64,000 nucleotides of DNA, taken from assembly GCF_954871325.1 (NCBI RefSeq), contig NC_088777.1, positions 15,539,366 through 15,603,365 on the forward strand. The letters run 5' to 3'. Below are positions 43,900 through 55,896 of this stretch, piece after piece. Position 1 is the first letter of the stretch. Every line of letters starts with the position of its first letter. The notes beneath the pieces are model-generated. The model saw nothing but the letters and a program-made list of their open reading frames with translations. It was not told the DNA's origin and searched no databases. The DNA is from Gordionus sp. m RMFG-2023. Lineage: Eukaryota > Nematomorpha > Gordioida > Chordodea > Parachordodidae. Made by a program: the position numbers and the translations under genes.

Positions 43900-46800
43900 T
43901 AGAGGGATACAAATAAAAGAATTTAAAGGGGATCTATATTTTATGCATTTTTTTAATTTCTTGGAGTTCCAAGAGGTCAAAGTTTCTATTAGCGGAAAAT
44001 AAGGAAACACATGAGACATCACAGACAAGTCTTTTGACGCCGAGTCAAGATGTTAAAGATATGTCATCGGGACGCTTACCATTTTCATTTAAAAGACCTA
44101 ACGGCTCCAAAATATTGGGGAAACCTACCGAAATTAAAAATTTGCCGATCAACCTATTTAGGTTGTCTGTTGCACAAAACGGCCGCTGACTTTAAGACAA
44201 AAGAAACAGTCTAGAAAATGGATCAACTTGCTTATTGCTGGCAGTACAGATGTCAACAGACGGAACAAGACAACCTAGCCTATGGCCAATGGTAATTTGA
44301 AACTCATCGTTTGTGAGTAATATTTCCTTTTTTCCACTCGGGATAGCGTCTAGCCATTCATGGCTGTTAGGATTTTTTCTTGCGTTTCTTATTTAGATCG
44401 AGACACAAACAGTTTCAAATGCACATTGGAGCATGAGAACTAGAAAGCTCCTGGAAAATGGGGTGCTCGGGTTCTTGGAGAAAGTAAGACAAGATTGTTT
44501 GCCCGAAGTTAAAAGCGAATAACTCGATAAGCAAGGAAATAGAGTCGTTAGAAGAAATCCGAGAAGAAAGAAAACAAGCAATTGCCATTAGGGGGGAGAA
44601 AATCCAAGTCCACCCTGGTAAGCAGGCAAGAGGTAAATAACCAATTAAAATCAAAAACTTTAGGAATAAAGGGATTCGATAAAATGTCTAAATTTTAATT
44701 CGAAGGACTTATGGAGGGAATTATATTGGAAAGGCCGGGAAGATTCAAAGATGTGCAAGAATTTAGGTATGAAAAAGCATTTTTTGGTGAGGAAAAAAAT
44801 AGATGCTTGGGAAGATGCGGAGGATTCTTTAGCGAATTAAAAATAAATTGAATCAAATTGTCAAAAATATTTTGACAAAAGAAAGTTGAAAAGCCGATAG
44901 GGACCTAACAGACAGAGTTCCTCGTGCGGAATGATTTTAAAATATGGGGGAGGGATAAAATCCTTATTGTTGAGGGAAGATATTTCACTTTTTTTTTAAT
45001 TTAAGGTAAGACCAATTTTCAGCCCATTTCAACGTACTCAATCGCCTACATAATATTGGGTAACGATCCGCCAAAAGAGCCATGGTCGAGATACCATAAA
45101 TTAAGGTCTAGTCAGGCTTTAAATTTTTGATCAAATCCTGAATACCTATGGTAAGGAGCTAAGGACCTAGTGTATCCTCTTGCTGAATCACCTCTTTAGA
45201 GGATATGAAAAATTACTGAATTTGAGTAACGAGAGAAATCCATAGCAGGAATTAAGAAAATTCCAATATTTGGGGAAATGTTGTAAGAAAGAGGGTAAAA
45301 ATGAGCTCCTATGAATGCTATTGAAGGCATTTTTGAAGTCTAACTTGCAGAAGACCTTATCTGTCTCAGTATTTATAAAAATACGTGCTACTTGTGAGGC
45401 CACTGCGCACCCACCTCAAGTCCATAACCTTAGTGTGAGGGAAATAAGAGGGAACTGGCCTTAGACCGGATCCTATTTACTATAAACTTGGCAACTAATC
45501 GACGAAAAAATGACCCTATGGCTATGGGTCTAATACTACCATCCAATTTGGTTAAAGAAACAAGACGGCACGAAAAAGAATAGGGCGATACAAAGAGGAA
45601 CTTCGCGTATAAGGATATTATTACAAAGTTCGGTTAATGATTTTAGTAAAGGGTCAATAAAACCACTGTTAAAGCATTAGATTAAATCAACAAAAAAACC
45701 TGGTCTGAACCCATCTAAACCACTTGTCGCTCCTTTTTTAAAGGACTTCAAGCACTTAAGAACTTCAAGGGAATAGGAGAAGAACCATGCGGGTGAATGT
45801 TAAAAGGGGACGCCAATGGATTTTTTTCTAGAAGTTGTTAAAAAATAGTAACGTTGATAGAGGAAATAGTATCATCAGAAGTCAAAATTAGGACAGCACC
45901 TTTAATATCTCTAAGGTCTAATTTTTCTGAGATTAATTTCCAGCGGAAAGAGTTAGGATTTAAAGAGTAAATGGAGTAAATTCATAAATAATGGTATTAT
46001 CAAAATTTTACCTTTTCTCCTAAATTGAGACAGATAAATTATTTATTTTATTTTGGGTTTAACTAGAACTCGAAAACAAAAACTAATCAGGTCTAACCAT
46101 AGTTGTTAAAGCTCCTTTTTAAAAGTAGCTAGCTCCAGCTCCCGCTCCTGCTCCTACCTTCTCAAAAAAAGCTAACTCCAGCTCCAAGTAATGGATTGCC
46201 ACTTCATAACCGCTCCTTTGATTTTCATTTTTTTAGATTTATATTAAATGATCTATCAAAATATTTATAATCTTTTATTAGCCTTTAAAAGTAATAAATT
46301 TTCTAAATTAGAATCTAACAAACATCCACGCCTCACCCCTAAGACCTATTTTACAATACTAAATAAGCGCTCCATAGGATCACTAGAGGGAAGCGGGGTA
46401 ATGTATTTTATAAAGATATTTTTTAATTCTGGTATAAAAAATGAGGCAAAAAAAGCATCATATGTAACAACCCAAGTTCAACTATAATGAATTGCCCAAA
46501 AATAATTATAAAATAAAAAATATATAGTTATAATTTCTTAAGATTTTTTACATTTATATGCTTTTTTAGATTGGAGCTGCTCACTATTGAAAATGCAATA
46601 CTTTTACTTAAACACAAAAGGCATTTTGCCCTTAAATTTGTTTGATCATTTGGATCAACATCTTTAGAAGTTTAAAATATTTTTATGATGGAAATGGAAA
46701 TTCGATTTCTTCTTCTATGATCACTAAATCCATAATATCTAAAACTATTTTATTATATACTATAAAATGAATATTAATATGACTTACAAGATTTTCCACA

Positions 46801-47330
46801 AAATTTTCAATATATAAATGAAAAACTTGTTGTTTAATATTTAAAAGATTAGAAGAAAAACCAATATAAAACTCGGCTCAACATTTAATAATGGATAAAT
46901 TTTAATAAAATAAAATTTCATCTTCACTTCAGCCCTAAAAGGAGCTAGCTCCCGCTCCTTATTTTAAAAAGGAGGGACGCTCCAGGTATTTTTGAAAAAA
47001 TGTAGCAGCGCTCCCGAAGCTTAACAACTCTGGGTCTAACCATAAGGGTGGTGAGGAGAAATCTGAATTCAAATTATTTATAAGTGAAGTGAGGAACTTC
47101 GAAATCGATTCTAGGGTTGCTTTAGGGATCCTAGATAAAACTGGGTGCTTATGTGAAATAATAAATCAATCAACAGAGCCTGAGGAACAACAATCAGGAA
47201 TTGGGTTACGGGAATTAGATCTAATAAAAGGATCTAGTAAAGAAGGGAGGGGGAATTTTTCAGAATTAAGGCAAGCGGGTGAACCATGTTTCCTAAATGT
47301 GCCATTTAAATAAAGTGAAATTATTTTTAA
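43900..47330 (-). mobile_element. non-LTR (LINE-type) retrotransposon, heavily decayed
   Basis: On the minus strand, pieces in order: an N-terminal region with SGSVD-like debris and WLDLISFCFRVLVKP flanking the nested hAT; EKLDLRDIKGAVLILTSDDT (near 45930); LVSLTKLDGSIRPIAIGSFF (near 45550); the RT fingers and palm with CKLDFKNAFNSIHRSSFL (45403-45188 frame); LNLWYLDHGSFGGSLPN (near 45090), in the position of the family's YxDD active site; and a tail with PEWKKGN and LLTN-like pieces. Far downstream are degraded segments that may correspond to a restriction-like endonuclease. Many stops and frame changes. The exact LINE clade is not assigned. There is no clear poly-A tail or target duplication. 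Confidence 0.72.
46098..47032 (-). mobile_element. hAT deletion derivative nested in the LINE
   Basis: A 935-bp element with ends CATAGTTGTTAAAGCTCC and TTAACAACTCTG and an exact 8-bp duplication GGTCTAAC (46090-46097 and 47033-47040). It is the same family as 1744-2794, with shared GCTCCCGCTCC-type arms and BED-finger remnant. The LINE frame (WLD... then ...LISFCFRVLV) resumes across it, so it inserted into an existing LINE copy. Confidence 0.88.
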
Positions 47331-47769
47331 ACACATATGGCAACAATTGTCTACTATAATAAAACTTTTCCAATGTTTAAAAAAAATTTAACCCGCCCGC
47401 CCATAGTTTTCAAAAAAATATATACCCGCCCGTTCCGCCTATTTGTCTAAAATTCCTTACCCGCCCGCCCGCCCATTTGTCTAAAATTCCTTACCCGCCC
47501 GCCCGCCCATTAGTCTAAAATTTTTTATCTGCCCTCCCATTATTTATAAAAAATTTTTAACCCAAGCCCGCTTATAAAATTTAATTATGGTCATTCTTTC
47601 ATTTTTTTAAGCATCTAATATAAATATTTCATTACTCCTCAAAGTTTATAATTTAGGAAATTAATGTAAGTATAAAAATAATCAATGTAAATTATGGACA
47701 ATTTATTTGATCAAATTGAATATTTATGATAAAAATATAAATGTAAAATTTAATATTATATGATTATAA

Positions 47770-49992
47770 TGCAAAAATAATTATGAATCGAAATTTTCTG
47801 GATTCAAACATGTTCTTCTTTGTTCTAAAAATCTTCCAGTAATGCTAAATCCGCGTTTGGAAGAAGCACTAGTTACAGGAATTGCCAATATTTTTCTTAC
47901 TAATCTTGATAGCTTTGGCAAATCTCTTTCTTGTCGTTTCCACCAAAGTAAGATATCCGTTTGAAGTATATCCTCTTCCTCAATTGAGATCTTTAAATAA
48001 AAGTGAAACCAATAATAACAAATTTAATAAAGTAATTTAAAATTTAAATTAATTGTAATATGCAACTTAAAACTTTGCTAAATTATACATATCAAAACTG
48101 GTTACTTTAAGATTTAAATATTTTGTTATGTCATTAGGTACAATACTCTCCTCTGTAACAACCTCATCCTCCCATATGTTGGGGTTTAATTTTGAAGCAG
48201 GTGCTATTTATTTCAAACATTGAGCTAAGCAATTTTATAATTTATTAATACCCTTTAATTTGATTCTCTTTGCATTTGGGGAAAGGGGTAAAATCAGATT
48301 TTCATCCACGTCGATGTTATATTCTTCGATGCAAATCAAATCCAACATGTTTTCAATATGTTTTTTACTTCATTAATTTCTTCCGACGTCAACATCCTCA
48401 TTTGTCGGACTTTGGTATTAAAAATGTTGAAATTTTATGAAGCATATGGATTTCAAAATTTTCAATTATAATATTCTTTTCTTTATTAAATCTATTTCTT
48501 TTTCACAATTTGTTTTTCCCATTATATCCATATTTATTTGATTATGCTCATGTAGAAGAAGATTATACCTATTTATTTTATAAATAATGAAATGATATGC
48601 ATAAATCCCAAAATACTAATTTTTATACCATATAAGAACGTTCTGTAGTTTAGGCCTGCAGTCGCTCTCAAGAACATTAGTTGATCAATGTTTTTAAACC
48701 TTCCTTTCCCATAGATCACATTTTTTCACTCATATCACGAGATTGTAAGAACGATAAAATCTCATCATACATTATATAAAAGCTTTGTATCATCTTATGT
48801 TTTGTAATCCATCTTATATCAATATTTTGTTGTAACGTCTTGCTCAGATATTTTATGTTGCCACTTTGTTTGAAATAAGTGGTCAACGATTTTGCAGTGA
48901 TCAAAATGCTATTAATCTCAGGAGTATTTCCCAAAATAAAAGTTGGCTGGAAAACATTGCGGAGAATTGTGTTCAACATATGTGCTGAACAGTTTAGTCT
49001 ATTAAATCTTATATTTAAAAAAATAAACAGAAAATATAGTTCTCTAAATATGAATGTTTTTATTTAGGTGTATACGGAACAGAATCTCTCATAAATTATA
49101 ATAATATCTACAAATTAGATAAATTTTATAAAATTTAACAAAAAATTTACCCTTCCAGCGCTTTTTTAATATTTGCTCCTTGGTCGGTGACAAAGGTGAG
49201 CTTGGAAAAGTATTCTCAGGGCCACCAAGTTTTAAATTTTTTTTAATAATCCTTTAAGAATATTTTCTCCCGTCATTTTTCCTCTGGAAATTTTGAAATA
49301 AAAATAAATTTTTTTTCTAATTTCCAATTTTGTATATAATGGATTGATAGATACATAATCGGTTTTTGTAAAATCCTCGCACCACATATCTGTAGTACAT
49401 GAGCAAATAGAATTTTTTATCATTTCTCCAATTTTAGGAAATAATATTTCCTAAAGATCCTCAGTAACTTTGGATATGTGCCTGCTAACGGTTGTGGGTC
49501 AAGGAATAATTTTTTCGGCTTCCAATTTTCCATATGTGGCCCCTAAGTCTAAAAATCTTTGTAAAATATTTACAAATCCTGGTCCTTGAATGGCCTAAAT
49601 AAAGATAAAAGAATAATTTAATAAAAATTAAAATGCCTAATATCTCTAGCGCAATATTCTACAAAATTGGCGATTAGACCCGATTTTATCGTTTTGTTTA
49701 ATTGAGAATTGTCTTTTTGAAAATATCCGGATATTTTTTTATTGTCTATCAAATCTTCACAATTTGCAGATGAACATTGATGACGAAGGAAGAAGGATGT
49801 GCCACTTTTGTTATTATATTTATAGCTAGATTCGCAATCATTGCAGCAAATCCAATCTAGCTTTTTGTCATTTTCATCGAAAATGATTTTTAATTGTTTC
49901 CACATTGAAGATTTTAGTTTATTATTATCTGAATTTTCTTTTAATTTATATAAATTATTTTTTATTTTTTTAGATACATTTTCTTTATTCAT
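47770..49992 (-). pseudogene. hAT transposase (BED finger to dimerisation domain), decayed
   Basis: ATG at 49992. A BED-like finger MWKQLKIIF...WICCNDCESSYKYN ending RHQC is followed by ANFVEYCARDIRHFN (49992-49618). A roughly 40-bp interruption ending TTTATTTAG precedes AIQGPGFVNILQRFLDLGAT near 49595, which looks like a small intron, although no good donor is visible. Then CTTDMWCEDFTKTDYVSINP (first catalytic Asp, about 49400), LRNVFQPTFILGNTPEINSI and TRWNS-like IRWITKHKM (48979-48716), and the C-terminal LPKLSRLVRKILAIPVTSAS with KRGFSITG and RRTCLNPENFD (about 47935-47800). A few stops interrupt it. It is the best preserved hAT transposase in the window. Confidence 0.78.
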
Positions 49993-50032
49993 AATAAAAT
50001 TTCCAGAGTTGTTAAAAGATACTTTTTAAATG

Positions 50033-50195
50033 GATCTAGATACAGATACAGATATATAGTCTAAAAATTTATCTAGATACAGCTTCTAAAAAGTTATCTA
50101 GATACAGATACAATTTAAAATGTATCTAGATATAGATACAATTTAAAATGTATCTAGATAAAGATACAATTTAAAATGTATCTAGGTACAGATAA
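50033..50195 (-). repeat. subterminal minisatellite of the nested hAT, ~29-bp unit
   Basis: Five or six units of ATCTAGATACAGATACAATT followed by TAAAATGT. Shorter copies of the same core occur at the opposite end (51800-51920). Subterminal repeats of this kind are known as transposase binding regions in hAT elements. Their role here is inferred. Confidence 0.75.
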
Positions 50196-50440
50196 ATTTT
50201 TTATTATACTCTTAGATAAGGTTTGAATAAACCTAAATTAGGATTCTATTGCGAAAATTCATGAAATGATCTAAAAAATTTATTGACTCGATATCACATT
50301 TATCTAAATATAACTAAAATAATGATTTTTAGATATAATATATGATTAATATAAATAATTATTATATATCATTAATAAAATAATATAATATATGATTAAA
50401 TGATTATAAATAGTTATTAGATTTCAGTAATAAAATATTT

Positions 50441-50861
50441 TCAAAATTTTGGTTTAAGACATCCTCGTTTATCTGTAAAGACATTTTTAGCTATACTAAA
50501 AAGTCTTTCAACAGGAGCGCTGGAAGGGATTGTGGTGTTATATTTAATGAATAACATTTTTATATCAGGATATTGTTTAAAAATACTAAAATCTCGGCAT
50601 TCATTTTTGAAAAAACTATTTGAAATTTGTTGATTATCAGAATTTAAATCATTAATAATCATATCTCCTGCTGTGGGATACTGAAAAAAAATCGGATATT
50701 AAATTATTGGGTTTTTTTTCACAGGTTAATTTGCACTCATTTGAAGACTTTGATAATTCCTCAACTAATCTTTGTATTAATTGTTTTTTTTTATTAAAAT
50801 TTTCATCCATTTGCAACCATGTCCAATCTAGTTTAAAAAAAGGATGAAGCATAGTTGCCAT
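50441..50861 (-). pseudogene. hAT transposase C-terminal half, nested element
   Basis: Two overlapping open stretches: 50861-50652 with MATMLHPFFKLDWTWLQM, the conserved block just before the C-terminal helices, and 50662-50441 with [19 protein letters not shown], then [20 protein letters not shown] and [11 protein letters not shown] small frame change separates them. The dimerisation motif is intact. Upstream catalytic regions are lost or worn. Confidence 0.75.
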
Positions 50862-52525
50862 ATTTTTATCTTCAAAAATTGTCCTAATAAATCTAGAATT
50901 ACTAACTACTGATTAATTTATTATTAATTTACCTATCTTCAATTCCTTTAAGTAAGGGGTTTAGTGGTAAACAAAATTTCAGGTTCATTTGTTTAAAAAT
51001 TTTCAATTTAATAATGAGCTGGGAAATATGTTTACCGGTGATAGGCACTCCAACAATCTGCTGTTGTGCATATTAACGATGGTTCTATTAGACTTTTAAT
51101 GATTCTTTCTTTTTATTCTCTCATCTTTGGGAAATTCTAGCAACCACTGTCTGTCTGCAAATTAATTTTTTTGTGGAGCTAATGTTTTGATCATTTTTAT
51201 AAATGATAGATTTGCAACAATTGAAAATGGCTGAATGCTATCTATAATAAAATCAGATATTAAATCATCTAAAATGGTTTGGGTTAAAGTCTGAGGTCTC
51301 TTGAAAAAAATCAATGGACGATGAACCTAGTCCAATATTTTCTTTAATAAATTTTTTCTCCTTCCCCTTTTTTATTTGGATTAAGAGTGTTTGATGTTTT
51401 CTCTTAAAATTTAAAATTGTAAACATTTATTTAGTATCTATACCCTTAAATGTTTTACAATGTTGCAAGTTGAGGTAATGCTAACTGAAATTTTCATATT
51501 TTTTGGACATGGCAAACATTTTACTAACAGAGATTTGTTTTCTTTATTTTGAGATATTATTTTAAAATATGGTCTATAAATTGGCCATGGAATGTCGTTA
51601 TTTTTGTCATCAATATTAATCTTAAAAATTAATATAACCGAAAAAAAATTTATATATAAAGTTTTAATATTTTACATATATATATATATTTTTTTAATAT
51701 ATATATTAATATTAATTTATATGCTCATATGAAATAAAATAAATTTTACACTCAATTATTTTTATTTATAATATAAAAAAGCGTTAAATAAAAGTATATC
51801 AAAATGTATCTTAAAAAGTATCTAAAAACAGGTACAGATACCTCTAAAATAATATCTAGATACAGATACTTTAATCAAAAATTTATCTAGATACAGATAC
51901 CACATTTTTATATCTAGATACTTTAACAACTCTGAAAATTTTTAAATAAAAATTAAATTAAAATATATTTTTTTATTAAAAATTATGTTATAAAAAAGAA
52001 AATTTATATATTATATAATAAAATAAAAATAAAAATAAAAATGAAAAGGGCAATTATAAAGATAAAAAATTATTACTAAAATAAAATAATACAATGCAGA
52101 TTGCAAACCCAAAAAAAGGAAATTTTAAGAGAGAAGTTTTATTATATTCCCATAATAGGAAATTTTTAATAGACAAAAATGTTTATTTATTCTAAGAAAA
52201 AATTTTTAGTGTTTATTACATAATATAATTAGGTAAATGTTCTCCACTTAAAAAAAACGATTGGTATTTGGTACAATAAAAAAAGAAATATTGTTATTAT
52301 AGTTCATAAACAATTATTTTTTATTAGTTTGTTTTTGAACAAAAATTTAAAATTTCCTTAACTCGCCCGCCCATTATTCAAATTTATTAAACCGTCGGCC
52401 AGCCCGGCCATAGTTTCAAATTTTCGCCCGCCCATAGTTTCAAATTATTTTTAACCCGCCCGCCCGCCTGCCTATTTTCAAAAAATTTTTCACCCGGCCG
52501 AAACCCTGCCCAATGCAGACCTCTA

Positions 52526-53640
52526 GTCACAATTGTTCTGATTGTAATCTTAATGTTGTTATTTTTAAAGAAACTTACACTAATAAGGTTCTTTATTTGG
52601 CACCAATCATCTTAAATTAAAATATTATTACTTGCACTACAAAACAAAATAATTCACTTTGAAAATAATCAACTTATATGCATATTAATAAATTTACATA
52701 ATAAAATATTATTACCTACACTAGAAAATAATTTATGATATCAATATCTAAATAAAATGGATGTCCAGGAAGTTAATTGAAAGAAAAACGAGAAAATAAA
52801 AAAATGATTCCACGAAAAAAAGTTAATAAAATAAAAAAAAAATTTATATTATTTTTTAAAATTTTTTATGACGCCTATATAACCCTTGGACCCTCCACTT
52901 TTAAAAAGGGTCCTGGTCCGGATTAGGGTACAGCCAAAATACGAGGGTTCTAGAGGATTCAGGGTCTTGGTCCGAATTCACATCCCCGGAAAAAACACAT
53001 TTCAAAAAACATATATAATTTTTATAATATCTCATATCTTTTTTAAATTAAACTCTTAAAAGTTCCTTTTTTGAATCTATTAAAAACAAAAGTATAATAA
53101 TAAAATAATATAAAGCCATTTATGACTGTTGTAATCGAATATTATTTATTTATTTTTATTAAAATCGTCTGTGGTTTTGTTGGATTATAATTTGCATACT
53201 ATTAATTTGGTCGATTATTATGATACTAATTCGGATATCTCACACATGAATCATATAGAAATGGGAAAAAATAATAAGGATTCTTCGAATTTGGAAAAAA
53301 ACGTATAACAATTTACTAAACAACGACGAAATTTTATTAAACCATTTTTTAACCTTAACCATAATATAACTTTAACTCTAACTTCGTTTAAGAGACAAGT
53401 TCCTTAGTCCAGGTCTATAATTTCTGAGCCATAAAGCCACGTGAAAAATAATTATTATTTTGTAAAATTCATTTAATATAATAAATATAATAAAATTTTG
53501 GGGGAATTTTTGTTGTATTTTTTTTTAAGGTTTTGTCTGGGTATTTATGTTTTTAAATGTTTGCCCTACTACTATCTCATCAATTTTTACCACACTGGCC
53601 CATTAAAAAACGACCTTCTTTGATTTTTAAAGACACTTAA
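52526..53640. other. AT-rich DNA, no gene seen apart from repeats
   Basis: A GC-richer repeat fragment is at 52870-52990 (GGTCCTGGTCCGGATTAGGG, with a second GTCTTGGTCCGAATT). A dispersed repeat copy is at 53056-53240. Confidence 0.4.
53056..53240 (+). repeat. dispersed direct repeat, copy 2
   Basis: A near copy of 42247-42437 in the same orientation, 10.8 kb away, sharing TATGACTGTTGTAATCGAAT and AATTTGGTCGATTATTA. The surrounding DNA does not match, so this is a repeat family and not a segmental duplication. Confidence 0.8.
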
Positions 53641-53860
53641 GGGAGACCGGGGCTATATGGCAATTTGATCTTTTGCTATAAAATTTTATTTTTATTATAT
53701 AAAGCTAATTATATCATTGGATAGGCTAGACCATAAAATAAAGAATCCGGGCCTTTCTAATTTTTATACTGGGGACGCTAGCTAAGATTGAGTAAAAGTC
53801 GCGCTTTTTACTATTTACCAACGCCCCGGGGTAAGATAACCCCCCGTGATTAAATGAAGA
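53641..53860. mobile_element. pogo-type end fragment
   Basis: Begins GGGAGACCGGGGCTATATGG, very like the pogo ends at 27024 and 61671. After about 190 bp it has a second internal CGCCCCGGGGTAAGATAACC, also seen after the left end of the 59018 element (ACCCGGGGTAAACGG). A partner end could be CATTTCCCCTA near 57425, but this is not firm. Confidence 0.5.
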
Positions 53861-55566
53861 ATATTAAATTTAACCTTCGAAACACAAATTTATTTATCTT
53901 TATTGTTATAATTATAAAATAACTTTAAAGAAATTAATAATATTTAAAAAAAATTAGTATTTACAATGAAGATATACATAAAAATAGATAATTACCTGTC
54001 AAAAATAAGTAATAAACTCATGACAATTAGTGCATTTTGTATAATCATTGGGCTTTTAATTTTCCTTCTTGGCATAAAGAGCATCCACTTTTAAGCTCTT
54101 TCCTCAAGTAGAGAGAAACCAGAATGATCAAATTATGAAATTGTTAAAGAATTTTTTATTATTTAAAAGTTATGGTAATTAGAGATTTGCAAAATCAGGC
54201 CTGTCCGAAAACCCAAAATCCCTGCTCATGGGCAAGACCAGGCAAAAATGTTCCAGGCCGGGCAATTTATACTTAAAAAAATAGGCAGGGCCTTGTAAAA
54301 CTATAATTTTTTTTATGCCCACTTTAAATATTGCCATAATTCTTAAATGGATTAGAAAATAAGATTGAATTCTAGTGTTACTAATTTATTTAAAAAAATG
54401 AACACTTTCATATAATTTTTTTTAATTTTGAAAATAGCAAGAAAAATATCAAGATAATCATTTTATTATTGTGGTTGGCAGGGATAAAATATATCATAAT
54501 CTAAAAATAAATAATAATGGTAAGAGATACAATCGAGATATAATATCTAAAGGCCTAAACCTAACCGAAATGTTGCATTTTTAAATTTAGCATTTATTAG
54601 TGTTAGTGTCCTCTTTTTTTAAAATAAAGATTACAATGAGTTCTATTGTATACCTTACATTATATAACTCTTCCTCTGTCTCTGTATTTATACTACTATG
54701 ATAATCAGCTTAAATTTGCGTTCAATTCTTTCCTTAAATACTTCCTTATTAAAAATACTGGGAAATATTATATACTTGATCTAAAAATTAAATTATTATC
54801 TATATATTTTTTTAAAAAATCGCTAAATTATATAAAATAAAAAATCAATTAAGATACTATAAACTATAATTTTAATATGTGTCATAAAAGGGGGAATAAA
54901 AATATTAGATATATTAATATCTTATACAAAATAATTTACTAATCTTTTATCTATAATTGATAAATGCAACTTGTTTAAAAAAGCTTTTGTTAAATTTTTA
55001 ACTCTGGGTAGAGAGATTAATATATATTAGATATTATGTATAATATTATATTTTCCTTTTATCATTTTTAAATTAATTTAATTGTGTTCCTTCCTGAACA
55101 TCTCCCCCCCCCCCAATTATTAGCAATTTAAAATTCATTTAATTTTATAATATCGTAACCGTAATATATAAAGAAATACACATTTGTAAGAATAATAAAA
55201 ATTTATCAATTATTATTATTATTAAAATATAGATAGCTATAACCTTCTTCATTTAACTCCTATTTCTAATTAGAAAAATGGGGCTTAATTAACAATCCAT
55301 TTTTTGTGAAGATATAAAGGAAATTATTTATATATAATTTAATTAATTAATTAATTTTATATCATATATTTGTATATTTAAATCTAATATACTTTATAAT
55401 ATCATTTTTTTTCTTTTTTAATCATCAATATTATTATATTTAGTCTACCAATAAAATTTCATTAAGATGTCAAATTGTTAAAATTTTTTTATTGAATGAC
55501 AGACAAAAATGCTCCTGACAAATGAAGACTCGTCAAAAAAAATATACCCTAAAAACAATTATATAT

Positions 55567-55896
55567 CTAAGCAATTATAAGTATTTTGTGAAAATTATGG
55601 TATACATCTGTTCGGAGATCAAAAATTCTTTTATGATTAGAATTAAATATTCTATCAATACCAAACATCCTGGAGCCTACAAATTTATCGTTAGATGATG
55701 GCTTAAGACCAGATGGTTTAACTTCCGTGCCTTGGTCTTTAGGGAAATCCTTAATTTGGGACTTCACATGCGTATCTTCTTTCCCAAAAAATTTAAATTC
55801 TAATCCGGTGATATAGCCGAGAAAAAAAAAACAATGAAATATTCCAAATTCACAAATTATATTTTTACACCGATAGTTATCTCTTCCCTTGGACAT
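55567..55896 (-). CDS. candidate exon or relic, weak resemblance to cytochrome c oxidase subunit 5B
   Basis: An open stretch of 109 codons. Residues about 29-75 look coding: [20 protein letters not shown], then [20 protein letters not shown] and NDKFVGS. The spacing ATGLE ... GT..KP...PS.....VG is that of COX5B upstream of its zinc-binding C-terminus, but the expected cysteine block is not in this frame. It may be in another exon, or the sequence may be a decayed copy, or the likeness may be chance. The first 28 residues look like intron-type sequence. Confidence 0.22.
   Translation of the reverse strand: MSKGRDNYRCKNIICEFGIFHCFFFLGYITGLEFKFFGKEDTHVKSQIKDFPKDQGTEVKPSGLKPSSNDKFVGSRMFGIDRIFNSNHKRIFDLRTDVYHNFHKILIIA

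Larger units (their letters stand above)
50004..51934 (-). mobile_element. second hAT transposon nested upstream of the first one's ORF
   Basis: A 1931-bp element with inverted ends CAGAGTTGTTAAA and TTTAACAACTCTG. The flanks AAAATTTC (49996-50003) and AAAATTTT (51935-51942) are near-identical 8-bp duplicates. Both subterminal regions carry repeats of ATCTAGATACAGATAC. The interior has, on the minus strand, a BED-finger remnant near 51540-51470, ATMLHPFFKLDWTWLQMDEN (50861-50652) and the dimerisation motif [20 protein letters not shown] (50662-50441). The central part is shortened, so it is a deletion derivative. Confidence 0.9.
47370..52525 (-). mobile_element. hAT transposon, larger relative of the 41.4-kb MITE
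   Basis: The right end CCAATGCAGACCTCTA (ending 52525) and GGGCGGGCGGGT-type arms at both ends (47385-47575 and 52360-52510) match the MITE at 41418-41916. The outermost left terminus is missing, so the left boundary is approximate. A second hAT (50004-51934) is nested inside. Without it the element would be about 3.2 kb and carry one transposase gene on the minus strand. Confidence 0.85.
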
